Source: Cytobacillus citreus
GTDB taxonomy: Bacteria; Bacillota; Bacilli; Bacillales; Cytobacillaceae
Direction: 5' to 3'
Assembly: GCF_018343665.1 (NCBI RefSeq)
Contig: NZ_JAGYPM010000001.1
Coordinates: 345,239 to 409,238 of the forward strand
DNA length: 64,000 nucleotides
The notes under the pieces were generated by a model. It was not told the DNA's origin. It did no database searches and was given only the letters and a program-made list of their open reading frames with translations. Made by a program: the position numbers and the translations under genes. Below are positions 43,955 through 54,273 of this stretch, piece by piece. Numbering within the stretch: position 1 is the stretch's first letter; every line of letters starts with the position of its first letter.

Positions 43955-44077
43955 TCATTTAGTAAAAAGCCCAGGAAAAAGCCCTGCAAATACAAACGGA
44001 TTAATTATGAAGAATATGCCAATAAGTGTAAATGTGAATATAAAGGAAAAAAATAACAACAGTGCAGGTTTTTTCAT
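43955..44077 (-). CDS. 40-residue hydrophobic peptide
   Basis: MKKPALLLFFSFIFTFTLIG opens a single hydrophobic helix, ending NPFVFAGLFPGLFTK. GGAGG lies eight bases before the ATG. It is probably a membrane peptide. No family was recognised. The upstream gap 44078-44472 holds only a weak hairpin (AGCATCTT/AAGATGCT, 44209-44234). Confidence 0.55.
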   Translation of the reverse strand: MKKPALLLFFSFIFTFTLIGIFFIINPFVFAGLFPGLFTK

Positions 44078-44472
44078 TCGAAAATCCTCCAACTGATTTT
44101 TGTACAGTGTATTATAAAAAAAGTTATTATAGAAATAATTATAAGTGGAGATTGTTAGAATCAAATAAAGAAGCGAGTATCGTTATAGTCAAAACTGCAT
44201 ATCACAAAAAAATAGCATCTTTTTTATAAGATGCTGTATACTGTATTGTTAAAAACTAGTCCTCCATCTCTACAAGTTCTTGTAAATTTTTTTTGTGTAG
44301 TCATATATTTTTTAATAGTTAATGGGGAAATATTTTCAAATATGACATGTAGAGATCTGATTGTTGCTTGAAGTTCTTGCCTAAATAATACAACAATTGG
44401 AACTGACCTATGTTTATTTTTTTATCTCTTATGACAGTACAAATTATTTATTAAACTCGTTGGAAGGAAAGT

Positions 44473-44583
44473 TTACTTCTTATTATTCCTGTATTTAATA
44501 TCCATATGAGTTTTAATAGCAGCAGCCGCGAGGATTAAAATGAATATACCTGCTCCTGCAGCAACTTGAATAAGAAAATCCAT
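44473..44583 (-). CDS. 36-residue single-helix membrane protein
   Basis: ATG with AGGATG upstream opens MDFLIQVAAGAGIFILILAA, one transmembrane helix, and ends in the charged THMDIKYRNNKK. It is too short for usual gene calls, but the composition is strongly that of a small membrane protein. Function unknown. Confidence 0.5.
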   Translation of the reverse strand: MDFLIQVAAGAGIFILILAAAAIKTHMDIKYRNNKK

Positions 44584-44667
44584 AAATAGCACATCCTGTC
44601 TGGTTATCACCAATATATTACCAAATACATATGTGGAGAATCAAATTTGATAAGGAGAGAATGAGGA

Positions 44668-44856
44668 ATGATTAAAGCAATTGCATTTGAATCGAATGAA
44701 AATAAAGGTTGTTATGCTCCTGATGGTGTAGAAAAGGTTTTCGAAGGTGGCGAGGATGGGAACGTAACGAAGCTGGCAAAAGCTTTCCTTGTAATCAGGG
44801 ATGATTTTGATAAACCTACAAATTCTCCGACAAATCTATTTTCAAAGATCATATAA
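44668..44856 (+). CDS. 62-residue protein of unknown function
   Basis: ATG behind AAGGAGAG opens MIKAIAFESNENKGCYAPDG, then VEKVFEGGEDGNVTKLAKAF. Good ribosome site, no hydrophobic segment. No family was recognised. Confidence 0.5.
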   Translation: MIKAIAFESNENKGCYAPDGVEKVFEGGEDGNVTKLAKAFLVIRDDFDKPTNSPTNLFSKII

Positions 44857-44874
44857 GAACATCTATTTTAAAAC

Positions 44875-44920
44875 AAAAAAGTCATCAATCCTTTTTTTAC
44901 AAAAGGATTTGATGACTTTT
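44875..44920. terminator. Bidirectional terminator
   Basis: AAAGTCATCAATCCTTTT and AAAAGGATTTGATGACTTT form a long stem with a one-base bulge between a plus-strand gene and the minus-strand tRNA. Confidence 0.85.
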
Positions 44921-44928
44921 AATTTATA

Positions 44929-45002
44929 CGTCCCAGATAGGAATCGAACCTACGACCTACAGCTTAGGAGGCTGTCGCTCTATCCTACTGAGCTACTGGG
45001 AC
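44929..45002 (-). tRNA. tRNA-Arg, anticodon CCU
   Basis: The minus strand folds as a 74-base tRNA: acceptor GTCCCAG/CTGGGAC with discriminator G, D arm with AGCTCAGTAGGATAGAGC, anticodon stem ACAGC/GCTGT enclosing CTCCTAA (anticodon CCT, reading AGG), and T arm with GGTTCGATTCC. CCA is not encoded. Confidence 0.97.
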
Positions 45003-45060
45003 ATTACATTAGATTTATATTATAAACCCAATTTTCCAGTGCAGTCAATTGTTTCGAATG

Positions 45061-45095
45061 AAAAAGGGCGAATGGACATGCCAATCGCCCTTTGC
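45061..45095 (-). terminator. Acyltransferase gene terminator
   Basis: On the minus strand GGGCGA...TCGCCC with an inner GGCATGTCC loop is followed by TTTTT. Confidence 0.8.
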
Positions 45096-45096
45096 T

Positions 45097-46137
45097 TTAG
45101 TTTAATAGTTTTTTTCTATAATACTTAAGAATAGTAGCTGCTCTTGTTTGCAAAATTTTGAGCCTTGATGTACTTAATTCGATTAGAGGCTGTGCAAATG
45201 AAATTGTCATTTTACTCGATAATAGCAGGGTAAGAACTAAAGATATTCCTGCTAGCAAAAGAAAGTTTTCTGGATCAGTAAAATAGTATTGAATATTGCT
45301 TTCCCTAAACAGACGTACAAAGAAACCATGAAGTAAATAAACATAAAGAGTATTTTTACCTACAGTTGTAAAGAAATATTGTTTCCTTGGAACAAGAGAG
45401 AAAAAACTGAAAACCATAATTAGGCTTAATATATAGAAGGCAAGCCGAGCAAAAACAGCTGTAATGGAAGCTACGCGCATCTCCGTATAGGGTTTCGATC
45501 CAAGGAGCCATTCATGGTTCAAATCCGGAAATAAATAAAAACCAGTAAAAACGATAATAAAAATGGATATTGAAGCAATCTTTGCTTTAGGTGACACGAT
45601 TAAAGAAAAATGCTCTTTCTTTAAATAGTATCCAATTAAAAAAAGCGGGAAAAACACAAAAGTTCTTGATAAGCTTAAAAAATCAGTAATCCAATCAGCA
45701 TATCCCACCATTAATCCAATAGCAAAAGCGACAATGATTGAGATTATGGGCTTTATTTTTGTGAATAGAATAAGCATTATGTTCCAGGAAAATAAACTGA
45801 TCAAAAACCATAAGGACCAATGCGGTGTAAGTGGATCAACCTGAATTGACTGCTCATTGTATAGAAAATAATAAAATAAAGAATAAATAAGCTGAAATAT
45901 TATATAAGGAAGTATTAATTTTTTTGAAATTTTAGCTATATAACCTTGCTTATTAAAGCCTTTAGCAAAAAAACCAGATATTAATATAAAAGCAGGCATA
46001 TGAAAGGTGTAAATCAGCTTATATAATGTATAAACAGTCTCATTTTCTGAAATATAAGACCGTAGAAAATGTCCAAATACAACTAAAAAAATTAAAATGA
46101 ATTTTGCGTTATCAAAATAATATTCACGCTTTTGCAT
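45097..46137 (-). CDS. Membrane acyltransferase 3-family protein
   Basis: A 346-residue protein with about ten membrane helices. Its start, REYYFDNAKFILIFLVVFGH, and the YTFHMPAFILISGFFAKGF stretch are the signature of acyltransferase-3 and fucose-O-acetylase-like proteins. B. subtilis YkrP is of this type. These enzymes O-acylate cell-surface sugars. The acceptor is unknown. Confidence 0.85.
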   Translation of the reverse strand: MQKREYYFDNAKFILIFLVVFGHFLRSYISENETVYTLYKLIYTFHMPAFILISGFFAKGFNKQGYIAKISKKLILPYIIFQLIYSLFYYFLYNEQSIQVDPLTPHWSLWFLISLFSWNIMLILFTKIKPIISIIVAFAIGLMVGYADWITDFLSLSRTFVFFPLFLIGYYLKKEHFSLIVSPKAKIASISIFIIVFTGFYLFPDLNHEWLLGSKPYTEMRVASITAVFARLAFYILSLIMVFSFFSLVPRKQYFFTTVGKNTLYVYLLHGFFVRLFRESNIQYYFTDPENFLLLAGISLVLTLLLSSKMTISFAQPLIELSTSRLKILQTRAATILKYYRKKLLN

Positions 46138-46383
46138 TTTTTCCTCCTCTTTTTAGACCCCCTAAAAAGATTCTTTTATTATACACCCACCCTATCATGA
46201 ATAAAACCAATATATACATTTGAATGAATGGATGGATTCCCAATAAAAGTAATATACAGCTATCATTCTTCTGTTATAATACATAAAAACATCTGTTATA
46301 TAATTGTGCATGCGGTTTCAAAGTTTATTTAATAGGGTTTTAGACAGAAATATAATTCTGTTCCAATCATAAAAGATGGAATG

Positions 46384-46399
46384 TTTGACTTTTGTCACA
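46384..46399 (+). promoter_or_regulatory. FNR-like site upstream of the ferredoxin oxidoreductase operon
   Basis: TTTGACTTTTGTCACA matches nine of the ten fixed positions of TGTGA-N6-TCACA. TTCACAA at 46404-46410, a Rex half-site, is adjacent. It lies about 95 bases upstream of the first gene. Anaerobic control of an oxygen-sensitive enzyme would make sense, but this is by eye only. The rest of the 355-base gap 46138-46492 shows no gene. Confidence 0.35.
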
Positions 46400-46492
46400 G
46401 CAGTTCACAAACCTTTCAAATACAATAACTTTAGGGGGATTGTTAATGTTTGCTAATTAGCAAACGACATGAAGAATATTGGGAGGGTGAAT

Positions 46493-47495
46493 ATGTCAAT
46501 TTTACCAAAGAAAAATGAACTTGGATTTTTTGAAATTAGACTGGAGTCAATTGGCGGACTAGGTGCCAATTTGGCTGGGAAAATGCTGGCGGAAGCTGGT
46601 GTATTAGGGCTTGGCCTGAACGGATCAAACTTTTCTTCCTATGGATCTGAAAAAAAAGGTTCTCCTGTGAAAAGCTTTATCCGCTTTTGTGATAATGATG
46701 TAGAAATACGCGCACATAGCCCAATCGAGCAGCCTCATGTGATCGGTGTTTTTCACGAAGCATTATATAAAACTGTCGATGTAGTTAGCGGCCTTATGCC
46801 GGATGGAATTCTATTAGTCAATTCAATTAGGAGTTTTGATGATATTAAAAAAGATTTGAAATTAGAATATGGCACGTTAGCAATCGTTGATGCATTGCAA
46901 ATTGCTGTCAAAAGTAAATACAGCTATGCTCGGGGCGTTATTCCGTATTTGTGACTTCCTTGACCCAGAATCAATGAAGAATGTAATCCGCAGCACTTTT
47001 GAAAAGAAATATCCACATCTAGTAGAACCAAATATTAGAACCTTTGAACGTGGATATAACGAAGTTCGATTTAAAACGTATGAAACACCTGAAGATGCCA
47101 TTGGAAAAGAATTCTCACGTCCATTGCCTCAACTCGGATTTGAAACTCAGGAAATTGGCGGGGTCATTACTGCTCAGGCAAACAGCATTTTGAAGGATCT
47201 TAGCGGTTCGAGACAAGGGTTTCTTCCTAAGTTCGAACAAGAACAATGTATTAACTGTGCAGCATGTGATACCGTTTGTCCAGATTATTGTTTTGTATGG
47301 GAAGAAGGAGAAGACAAACGGGGAAGGAAGCAAATGTTCCTTAAAGGAATCGATTATCAATACTGCAAAGGCTGTTTGAAATGTGTTGAAGCTTGTCCAA
47401 CGACTGCATTAAGCGAATTACGAGAATCGATCGGCTATGCTGAATCACGCTGGGTCAAACAAAGCTTTCCTTATTTAGTAGGAGGTATTTCATAA
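46493..47495 (+). pseudogene. 2-oxoacid:ferredoxin oxidoreductase gamma-delta fusion, frameshifted
   Basis: The gamma part starts at MSILPKKNELGFFEIRLESI behind GGGAGGG and runs to ALQIAVKSK; there the original frame continues only into YSYARGVIPYL-stop. The family sequence resumes in the +1 frame as VNTAMLGALFRICDFLDPES and goes on to two 4Fe-4S motifs, CINCAACDTVCPDYC and CKGCLKCVEACP. Removing one A from the AAAA run at 46910-46913 restores a single protein of about 333 residues. The gamma-delta chain carries electrons to ferredoxin. It overlaps the next gene by one base. Confidence 0.85.
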
Positions 47496-49789
47496 TGGCA
47501 ATGGTGGAAGAAGAACTAAAAGTATTAAAAAGCGCAGAGCAACTGACAACCTTTGAAAGCGGCAACGAAATGGCGGCAATGGCTGCCGCACAAATAAATT
47601 ATCATATCATGGGCTATTTCCCTATTACGCCTTCAACAGAAGTTGCTCAATATTTAGATCAAATGAAAGCGAGAGGGGAACATAATATTAAGTTAATCCC
47701 AGCAGATGGGGAACACGGATCTGCGGGGATATGTTATGGTGCTGCTGCAACTGGTGCAAGGGTCTTTAATGCAACGAGTGCAAATGGACTCATGTACATG
47801 ATTGAGCAGCTTCCCGTTCAATCTGGAACCCGTTTCCCAATGGTCATGAACCTAGTTACTCGTTCTATCAGTGGCCCATTAGATATTCGTGGAGATCATT
47901 CTGATTTGTATTTTGCATTAAATACCGGTTGGGTTATATTGACTGCAAGAACACCTCAAGCCGTGTATGACATGAATATTATGGCGTTGAAAATTGCTGA
48001 GCATGCAAAAGTTCGCTTGCCTGTAATGGTAGCTTATGATGGCTTCTTTACGTCTCATCAAAAAAGAAAGGTTAAATATTTCAAGGATCGCGAAATTGTT
48101 CAGCACTTTGTTGGTGAATGTCCGACTGATTATCATTTTGCAAGGGACCCGAAAAGGCCTGTAACAATAGGCGCACATATGAATGGCGAAGATATAATAA
48201 ATAATCATTACCAGCAATCAGAAGCGATGTATGCTGCAGGTGAAGTCTTTAAAGAAGTAGCAGCGGAATACTCAAAAATTTCTGGCCGCGAATATCCTGT
48301 ACTTGATCTCTATAAAATGGAAGATGCTGAGGTTGCTTTATTCTTATTAAATTCTGCTGCAGAAACAGCTAAGGATGTCTTGGACCATCTTAGAGAAAAA
48401 GGAATAAAGGCTGGTGTTATTAGTCCAAATATAATCCGTCCATTCCCTGCAAAAGAAATCCGCGTAGTATTGAAGAATGTAAATGCATTGCTAATTGGTG
48501 AAAGAGCAGATTCTTATGGTGGAAACGGTCCGAATTTAACTCATGAAGTGAAGTCAGCATTACAGGATGATAAAGATAATAAAACAATCGTTTTGAGCAG
48601 GGTGTTTGGTCTTGGCGGTAAGGACTTTTATGCAGATGATGCAGAACATTTCTTTGACGAAGCAATAGATGCAATGGAAAAAGGATATGCAAATATTCCA
48701 TTTGAGTATTATGGTCATATTCCGGGGAATAAAGATCAGGCATTGAAACCAGTCATTTCTCCCCAGTTTGGAGACGTGTATAATTCTGGATTAATCCATG
48801 TAGAGAAGGATCCTGAAACCAAAAAATTAAAGGTGAAGATTCCGCCTTTGCGTTCCCTTACTACAAAACCAAAGCGTTTAGCCTCTGGACATGGAGCATG
48901 CCCTGGTTGTGGTATTTTTACTGGGCTTGAGTTATTTTTTAAGGGAATTGAAGGAGATGTCGTGATATTATTCCAAACTGGATGTGCATATGTAACAACT
49001 ACTTCATATCCTTATTCCTCACATAAACAAACAATGATTCATAATTTGTTCCAAAATGGAGCTGCAACACTATCTGGAACCGTTGAAGCCTTTTTAGAAT
49101 TAAAGGATCGTGGTGAAATCGAAGTCTCTGATGATGCAACATTTGTTATGATCACAGGTGACGGTGGCATGGATATCGGTATGGGCTCAAGTATAGGAAC
49201 GGCTTTAAGGAATCACAAACTAATTATGCTAGAGTATGATAATGAAGGATACATGAATACAGGGTCACAATTGTCCTATTCTACTCCAAAAGGTCATATG
49301 ACTAGTACTAGTAATGTTGGACGTGCGCAAAAGGGTAAAACTTTTCATCATAAGGATACAGCACAAATAATGGCTTCAACGAATATTCCATACGTTTTTA
49401 CTGGAGCAGAGGCTTTCCCACAGGATTTAATAAAAAAAGCTGCTAAAGCACAGTGGTACGCACAAAATGTAGGAACAGTATATGGGAAGATCCTTATTAC
49501 CTGTCCATTAAACTGGAAATCAGAGGATCGATATGGTGAGAAAATTATTGAGGCAGCTGTAAATACATGCTTCTTCCCACTTTACGAGGTTGAGGAAGGC
49601 TTAACAACGATCACTTATAATCCAGTTGAGAAAAAGAAGAGGGTCGAATTGTCTGAATGGCTAAAATATATGGGGAAGACAAAACATTTGTTAAAAGAAG
49701 AAAATCGTGAAATGCTAACAGAATTGGAAGAGGAAATCGAAAATCGCTGGCAACGTCTGCTTGCCAAGCATGAAAATCCATATTTGTAA
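47495..49789 (+). CDS. 2-oxoacid:ferredoxin oxidoreductase alpha-beta fusion
   Basis: A 764-residue fused subunit. The alpha part (1-440) has GYFPITPSTEVAQYLDQMKA and GEHGSAGICYGAAATGARVF, the pyrimidine-binding domain. The beta part (from about 465) binds thiamine diphosphate: GHGACPGCGIFTGLEL, then TGDGGMDIGMGSS with the later YDNEGYMNTGSQLS (GDG-N-NEGY motif). Together with gamma-delta it would oxidise a 2-oxoacid such as pyruvate to acyl-CoA and reduce ferredoxin. The exact substrate is not decided by sequence here. GGAGG precedes the ATG, which overlaps the upstream stop. Confidence 0.9.
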   Translation: MAMVEEELKVLKSAEQLTTFESGNEMAAMAAAQINYHIMGYFPITPSTEVAQYLDQMKARGEHNIKLIPADGEHGSAGICYGAAATGARVFNATSANGLMYMIEQLPVQSGTRFPMVMNLVTRSISGPLDIRGDHSDLYFALNTGWVILTARTPQAVYDMNIMALKIAEHAKVRLPVMVAYDGFFTSHQKRKVKYFKDREIVQHFVGECPTDYHFARDPKRPVTIGAHMNGEDIINNHYQQSEAMYAAGEVFKEVAAEYSKISGREYPVLDLYKMEDAEVALFLLNSAAETAKDVLDHLREKGIKAGVISPNIIRPFPAKEIRVVLKNVNALLIGERADSYGGNGPNLTHEVKSALQDDKDNKTIVLSRVFGLGGKDFYADDAEHFFDEAIDAMEKGYANIPFEYYGHIPGNKDQALKPVISPQFGDVYNSGLIHVEKDPETKKLKVKIPPLRSLTTKPKRLASGHGACPGCGIFTGLELFFKGIEGDVVILFQTGCAYVTTTSYPYSSHKQTMIHNLFQNGAATLSGTVEAFLELKDRGEIEVSDDATFVMITGDGGMDIGMGSSIGTALRNHKLIMLEYDNEGYMNTGSQLSYSTPKGHMTSTSNVGRAQKGKTFHHKDTAQIMASTNIPYVFTGAEAFPQDLIKKAAKAQWYAQNVGTVYGKILITCPLNWKSEDRYGEKIIEAAVNTCFFPLYEVEEGLTTITYNPVEKKKRVELSEWLKYMGKTKHLLKEENREMLTELEEEIENRWQRLLAKHENPYL

Positions 49790-49842
49790 GTAAATCTCTT
49801 TCATTTTTCTTAGAATATTATTAAATAAAGTTTCACTTTTTT

Positions 49843-49881
49843 AAAGAGCAAAGTGCAATATTTGTACTTTGCTCTTTTTTT
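49843..49881 (+). terminator. Oxidoreductase operon terminator
   Basis: AAAGAGCAAAGT and ACTTTGCTCTTT pair, followed by a T-run. Confidence 0.88.
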
Positions 49882-49917
49882 CTTATTAGTCTGTGTTAAA
49901 GCATAGGTGTTGAAAAT

Positions 49918-49945
49918 GAAATCAACAGGGGAGTTTATCATAGCC
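49918..49945. repeat. Short copy of the 13.5-kb intergenic repeat end
   Basis: GAAATCAACAGGGGAGTTTA plus eight more bases repeats 13525-13552 with three mismatches. The rest of the gap 49790-50131 holds the operon terminator and AT-rich sequence without a gene. Confidence 0.5.
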
Positions 49946-50131
49946 TTTTATTAAAAAATGGAAATAATTATATAATTTATTTTAATTTTCCCACAAATGA
50001 AAACTATTCCTTCAAAATTTAAATAATTTGCATTATAATAAAATAATGCAATAGTAAAAATGTTTCATATTTTACATAACTTTTAGATTATTCCAAAGCA
50101 ACTATGGTTAGACAAAGGAGGAGGACCTAGG

Positions 50132-51928
50132 ATGAAAGGGGTAAAAAAAACACGAATTAAGAAGGTAGGTAAAAAGAAAAAGATCAAACAAAAAAAGGAA
50201 AATAGATTAGTAAATTTATTCGCTAATATTCCTTTATGGAAGAAATTAAAGCTTGGTCAAAAATACGGAGTCGCATTATTTGTAACGATTGGACTCTTTA
50301 CTATTTCTACCTTAATTACATTTGTCCTATTAACGATAGCTAATTCCAAAATGGAAACAGTTAAAGATACCGGTGAAAGGGCCATTATGATCTCTGCAGC
50401 AACTGCTATTTTTCATCAGAAAGGAAGTACTATTGGGAACTATATTATAGATTCAAATCCAAAGCATTTAAGGACATTTGATGAATTATCTAAGGAATTT
50501 AATCAATTAAAGAAAGATATTCAACCTACATTATCAACTTCAGAAACGAAAAAATTATTTTCAGAGATCATTAAAAGTGATAAAGAAATTTCAAACTTGT
50601 TTCATTTTACGATCAAACCTAAAGTTAAGCTTCAGCATGAAAGAGAATACCGGCTTGCGAAATTGAAAGCAGATAATATTATTTCGGAAACAGTCGTTAA
50701 GCTAGAAAGCTTAAGTGATATGTTGATAGAAGAGCAAAGAAGCGCAGTAAATACAGCTAAGTCTGAAATAACTCTTACGTTAGTTGTACTTGTCATTTCT
50801 ATAGTTATTTCTGCTGCGTTAGGTATTGCTAGTATCCTAGTCATTGGGAAAATCATTTCAAACAAACTCGGTCAAATTGTACATCTTTCTAATGAGGTTG
50901 CTACAGGAAATTTAAGTGTCGAATTAGTCCAATATGAAGGTACAGACGAAATTGCTGAATTAAGCAAGGCAACGAATGCAATGAAAGAAAGACTTCAGGC
51001 CATGATTCAGGAAATTTCTGCTGTTTCTAGTTTTGTTACAGAGAAGAGTGGAGAACTTAATATTGCTGCAAATGAAGTGAGTGCTGCAAGTCAGCAAGGA
51101 GCTTCAACAATGCAAGAGCTTTCAGTAGGAGCAACTGAACAGGCCGATTCGACCACTGGATTAGCTAGTATGATGGACGATTACTTAGTAAAGGTTCAGA
51201 AAGCCACCGAAAGTGGTTTTGTGATTAAAAACACCTCAAATGAAGTATTAACAATGACAAAAAATGGTGTATCATTGATGAGAGAATCTCAAGAGCAAAT
51301 GGCTATAATAAATGAAATTATGCAAACATCCGTTGATCGAGTGAATGGCCTAGATGAACAGACGAAGCTAATTTCTAAACTGGTTCAAGTCATTCACGAT
51401 ATCGCAAATCAAACGAATTTGCTTGCATTGAATGCAGCCATTGAGGCAGCAAGAGCAGGTGAACATGGAAGGGGATTTGCAGTAGTAGCGGATGAAGTAA
51501 GAAAGCTTGCTGAGCAAGTATCTCATTCTGTTGCTGATATCACGACTATAGTGAAAGGCATCCAAAATGAATCGAATAATGTGGTTGCCTCCTTACAAGA
51601 AGGATATACTCAAGTGGAAAAAGGAACTGACCAAATTCAATTAACCAGTGAAACATTTAATAAAATTTATCAAGCTATTAATTTGATGACGGATAATGTG
51701 AATGAAATATCATTAAATCTAGAAAAGGTTTCTGAAGGTTCCTCACAAATGAATCAGTCGATTGAAATTATCGCCTCTATTTCAGAGGAGTCAGCTGCTG
51801 GAATTGAGCAAACGAGCGCAAGTATGTCGCAAACCAACATTTCAATAGAAGAAATCTCTGAAAATGCCCAATCCTTATCAGTACAAGCTGACAAATTAAA
51901 TGAAATGATTTCTAAATTTAAACTGTAA
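50132..51928 (+). CDS. Methyl-accepting chemotaxis protein
   Basis: A 598-residue chemoreceptor. A very basic N-terminus (1-28) precedes a first helix (about 45-68), a four-helix-type sensor region to about 210, a second helix (about 212-240), a HAMP domain and the methyl-accepting domain. The signalling tip is [20 protein letters not shown] plus [20 protein letters not shown]. It passes ligand signals to CheA/CheW. The ligand is unknown. AAAGGAGGAGG precedes the ATG. Confidence 0.94.
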   Translation: MKGVKKTRIKKVGKKKKIKQKKENRLVNLFANIPLWKKLKLGQKYGVALFVTIGLFTISTLITFVLLTIANSKMETVKDTGERAIMISAATAIFHQKGSTIGNYIIDSNPKHLRTFDELSKEFNQLKKDIQPTLSTSETKKLFSEIIKSDKEISNLFHFTIKPKVKLQHEREYRLAKLKADNIISETVVKLESLSDMLIEEQRSAVNTAKSEITLTLVVLVISIVISAALGIASILVIGKIISNKLGQIVHLSNEVATGNLSVELVQYEGTDEIAELSKATNAMKERLQAMIQEISAVSSFVTEKSGELNIAANEVSAASQQGASTMQELSVGATEQADSTTGLASMMDDYLVKVQKATESGFVIKNTSNEVLTMTKNGVSLMRESQEQMAIINEIMQTSVDRVNGLDEQTKLISKLVQVIHDIANQTNLLALNAAIEAARAGEHGRGFAVVADEVRKLAEQVSHSVADITTIVKGIQNESNNVVASLQEGYTQVEKGTDQIQLTSETFNKIYQAINLMTDNVNEISLNLEKVSEGSSQMNQSIEIIASISEESAAGIEQTSASMSQTNISIEEISENAQSLSVQADKLNEMISKFKL

Positions 51929-51943
51929 TTATCTTTTAAGCTT

Positions 51944-51977
51944 AGGTGTCCTTTAATAATATGAAGGACACCTTTTC
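51944..51977 (+). terminator. Chemoreceptor gene terminator
   Basis: AGGTGTCCTT and AAGGACACCT form a 10-bp stem followed by TTTCGTT. Confidence 0.75.
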
Positions 51978-52151
51978 GTTATCTTTTTGTTTTACATTAA
52001 CTAATCAATATGAAAGAACGACGATTTAATATTTTTCCTTTCAATATCTTTATTTAAAATTAACAACTCCATTTTCCTTTTCTAGAAAGGAAATCCAGTT
52101 AATTTGTAGAATAATGTATAATGTAAATCCCAATAGGGAGGGTATAGAGAA

Positions 52152-54005
52152 GTGACTTTGAATAAGAAAATCAACAGGTATGATGCAGATAATCTCGAGA
52201 AAAAATCTTTATACAAGAGCAATTCAAACTTTCTAAATGGACAATTTATTGAGGGGATTTTTTTAAACGCAGCAGATGGGATGGTCATATTTGATGAATC
52301 GGGAATAATTCTTGAAGTAAATCCCTCTTTTTGTACAAGTGTGCATAGGAATCGAAACGATTTGATTGGATTAACAATGGAAAAGTTAGTGCCATTTGAA
52401 ATGCATTTTAAGTTAGAAAAGCAAGCAAAAATATTAAAAGAAAAAAACAGTGTAAGGGGAGTTCTTCCAATATTAGTTAAGGAAAGTCTCTCTTACTTTG
52501 AGTTCACAACAAGTACTTTACAAAAAGATACCCTTTTTATGTCTATTTATCGAGATATAACAGAAAAGAGGAAGCTAGAGCAAAAAGTAAGAAAAAATGA
52601 GGAGTTGTATAAGGATTTATTTGCTGAGGCTCTCGATGGAATTATTTTTTGGACAGAGAAGGGGAAAATTGTTAATGCAAATGAGTCTGCCTGCAGGATT
52701 TTTGAAAGCAGTTACGACGATCTTGTATCCAAAAACATCGTGGATTTTATATATGCTAAAGATGAAAAATTTAAGAAAATGTATAAAAATCTTTTTGAAC
52801 ATGGAGAAATTAGGGACGAACTCGTGTTTCTTATGCCAAATGGTCAAAAAAAGTCATTAGAATTTACGACAAAGTTACATGCAGTAGAAGGATATCATTT
52901 GACTATTTTACGGAATGTAAGTGACACTCGCAGAATGGAAAAAGAGCTAAGGGAAAGTGAATTAAAATTTCGTAAAGTGTTTGAAGGAGCCATAGAGGGT
53001 ATCATTATTTTGAATAATGATTTTAAAATAATAGATATCAACCAAGCAGGAGAAAAATTGTTAAAGAATCTGAAAAAAACCTTGGTTGGTCATTCATTTA
53101 CTAAAATTTTAAGAGAGTTTCAATTAAGTGATGATGAAATTGAAGGTTATTCGTCTGATTTGATAAGAAAAGGTAAAGCAACGGGGACTGTTGAAGTCAT
53201 TTTAGGATCAGATGAAATAAAATTTATTGAATTTGCAGCTAAGTATAATGTTTTCTCTCAATTTAGTTTAATAACCTTTAAAGATATAACTGAAAAACTT
53301 GAGATGGATGTCAAACTGCGAAAATCAGATACATTGCATGTTATTGGTGAGCTTGCGGCTGGAATAGCCCACGAAATCCGAAATCCGATGACGGCTCTTA
53401 AAGGGTTTATTCAATTATTAGAAGATAACATAGTAGAAGACTATTCCATGTACTTTAATATTATTACATCTGAATTGCAAAGAATCGATTCAATCATTAA
53501 CGAATTTTTGATTTTAGCAAAGCCACAAGCAGTTAAGTTTATTGAAAGAGATATTACCCAGATAATGAAAGAAACAGTTGAATTTTTAAGTGCACAAGCA
53601 GTATTACATAATGTTCAGTTTCTAACATATTATGAGAAAGATTTACCGCCTATCTATTGTGAACAAAATCAAATGAAAAAGGTTTTTATCAATCTTATAA
53701 AAAATGCGATTGAGGTTATGCCAAAAGGAGGATTTGTTACAATTACAATGAATTCTGCCACTGATGAAAGAATTCATATCTCCATTCAAGATGAAGGCTG
53801 CGGAATTCCTAAGGATAAAATAAATAAGCTAGGACAACCCTTTTATACAACTAAAGAAAGAGGGACTGGTTTAGGTTTAATGGTAACCTATAAAATTGTC
53901 GAAGAGCATGAGGGGACGATTGAGGTTGAAAGTGAATTAGGGGTTGGGACAGTTTTTCATATTTATTTACCTTTAATGAAAAAAGAGATTAGCAGGAAGA
54001 ATTAG
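52152..54005 (+). CDS. Multi-PAS sensor histidine kinase, sporulation-kinase type
   Basis: A 617-residue soluble kinase with three PAS domains (about 30-140, 150-270 and 275-395) and no membrane helix. The HisKA motif is GELAAGIAHEIRNPMTALKG with the phospho-accepting His near residue 408. The ATPase domain has NLIKNAIEVM (N box), DEGCGIP (G1), GQPFYTTKE (F box) and GTGLGL (G2). KinA/KinE-type kinases of this layout feed phosphate into Spo0F-Spo0A. No response regulator is adjacent, which fits an orphan sporulation kinase. GTG start with GGGAGGG upstream. Confidence 0.87.
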   Translation: MTLNKKINRYDADNLEKKSLYKSNSNFLNGQFIEGIFLNAADGMVIFDESGIILEVNPSFCTSVHRNRNDLIGLTMEKLVPFEMHFKLEKQAKILKEKNSVRGVLPILVKESLSYFEFTTSTLQKDTLFMSIYRDITEKRKLEQKVRKNEELYKDLFAEALDGIIFWTEKGKIVNANESACRIFESSYDDLVSKNIVDFIYAKDEKFKKMYKNLFEHGEIRDELVFLMPNGQKKSLEFTTKLHAVEGYHLTILRNVSDTRRMEKELRESELKFRKVFEGAIEGIIILNNDFKIIDINQAGEKLLKNLKKTLVGHSFTKILREFQLSDDEIEGYSSDLIRKGKATGTVEVILGSDEIKFIEFAAKYNVFSQFSLITFKDITEKLEMDVKLRKSDTLHVIGELAAGIAHEIRNPMTALKGFIQLLEDNIVEDYSMYFNIITSELQRIDSIINEFLILAKPQAVKFIERDITQIMKETVEFLSAQAVLHNVQFLTYYEKDLPPIYCEQNQMKKVFINLIKNAIEVMPKGGFVTITMNSATDERIHISIQDEGCGIPKDKINKLGQPFYTTKERGTGLGLMVTYKIVEEHEGTIEVESELGVGTVFHIYLPLMKKEISRKN

Positions 54006-54273
54006 ACTATCTATTTCATTAGGTAAATAGACGGATTAAAAAAGGTGGGTTTTTTCTGAAAAATGAGTGATGAAGGTTAATGAAGGTGCAAGAATCATGT
54101 CGAAATTCCTATAAAAACATATTAGAATAATGGCAAAAAAATAATTTATAGGGAAATTTGTCTAATTTTGCGAATCTATTTACTTTTTAATAGATTATTG
54201 CAATAATGCTAGAAGTAGTATTATTAGATAGAGATAGACATTTGTACTATGAATAATAGGATGGGTGACTGGT

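Noticed and set aside
44235-44410. Open minus-strand frame of about 60 codons (VPIVVLFRQELQATIRSLHV...)
   Set aside because: No early start codon, no ribosome site and no family match.
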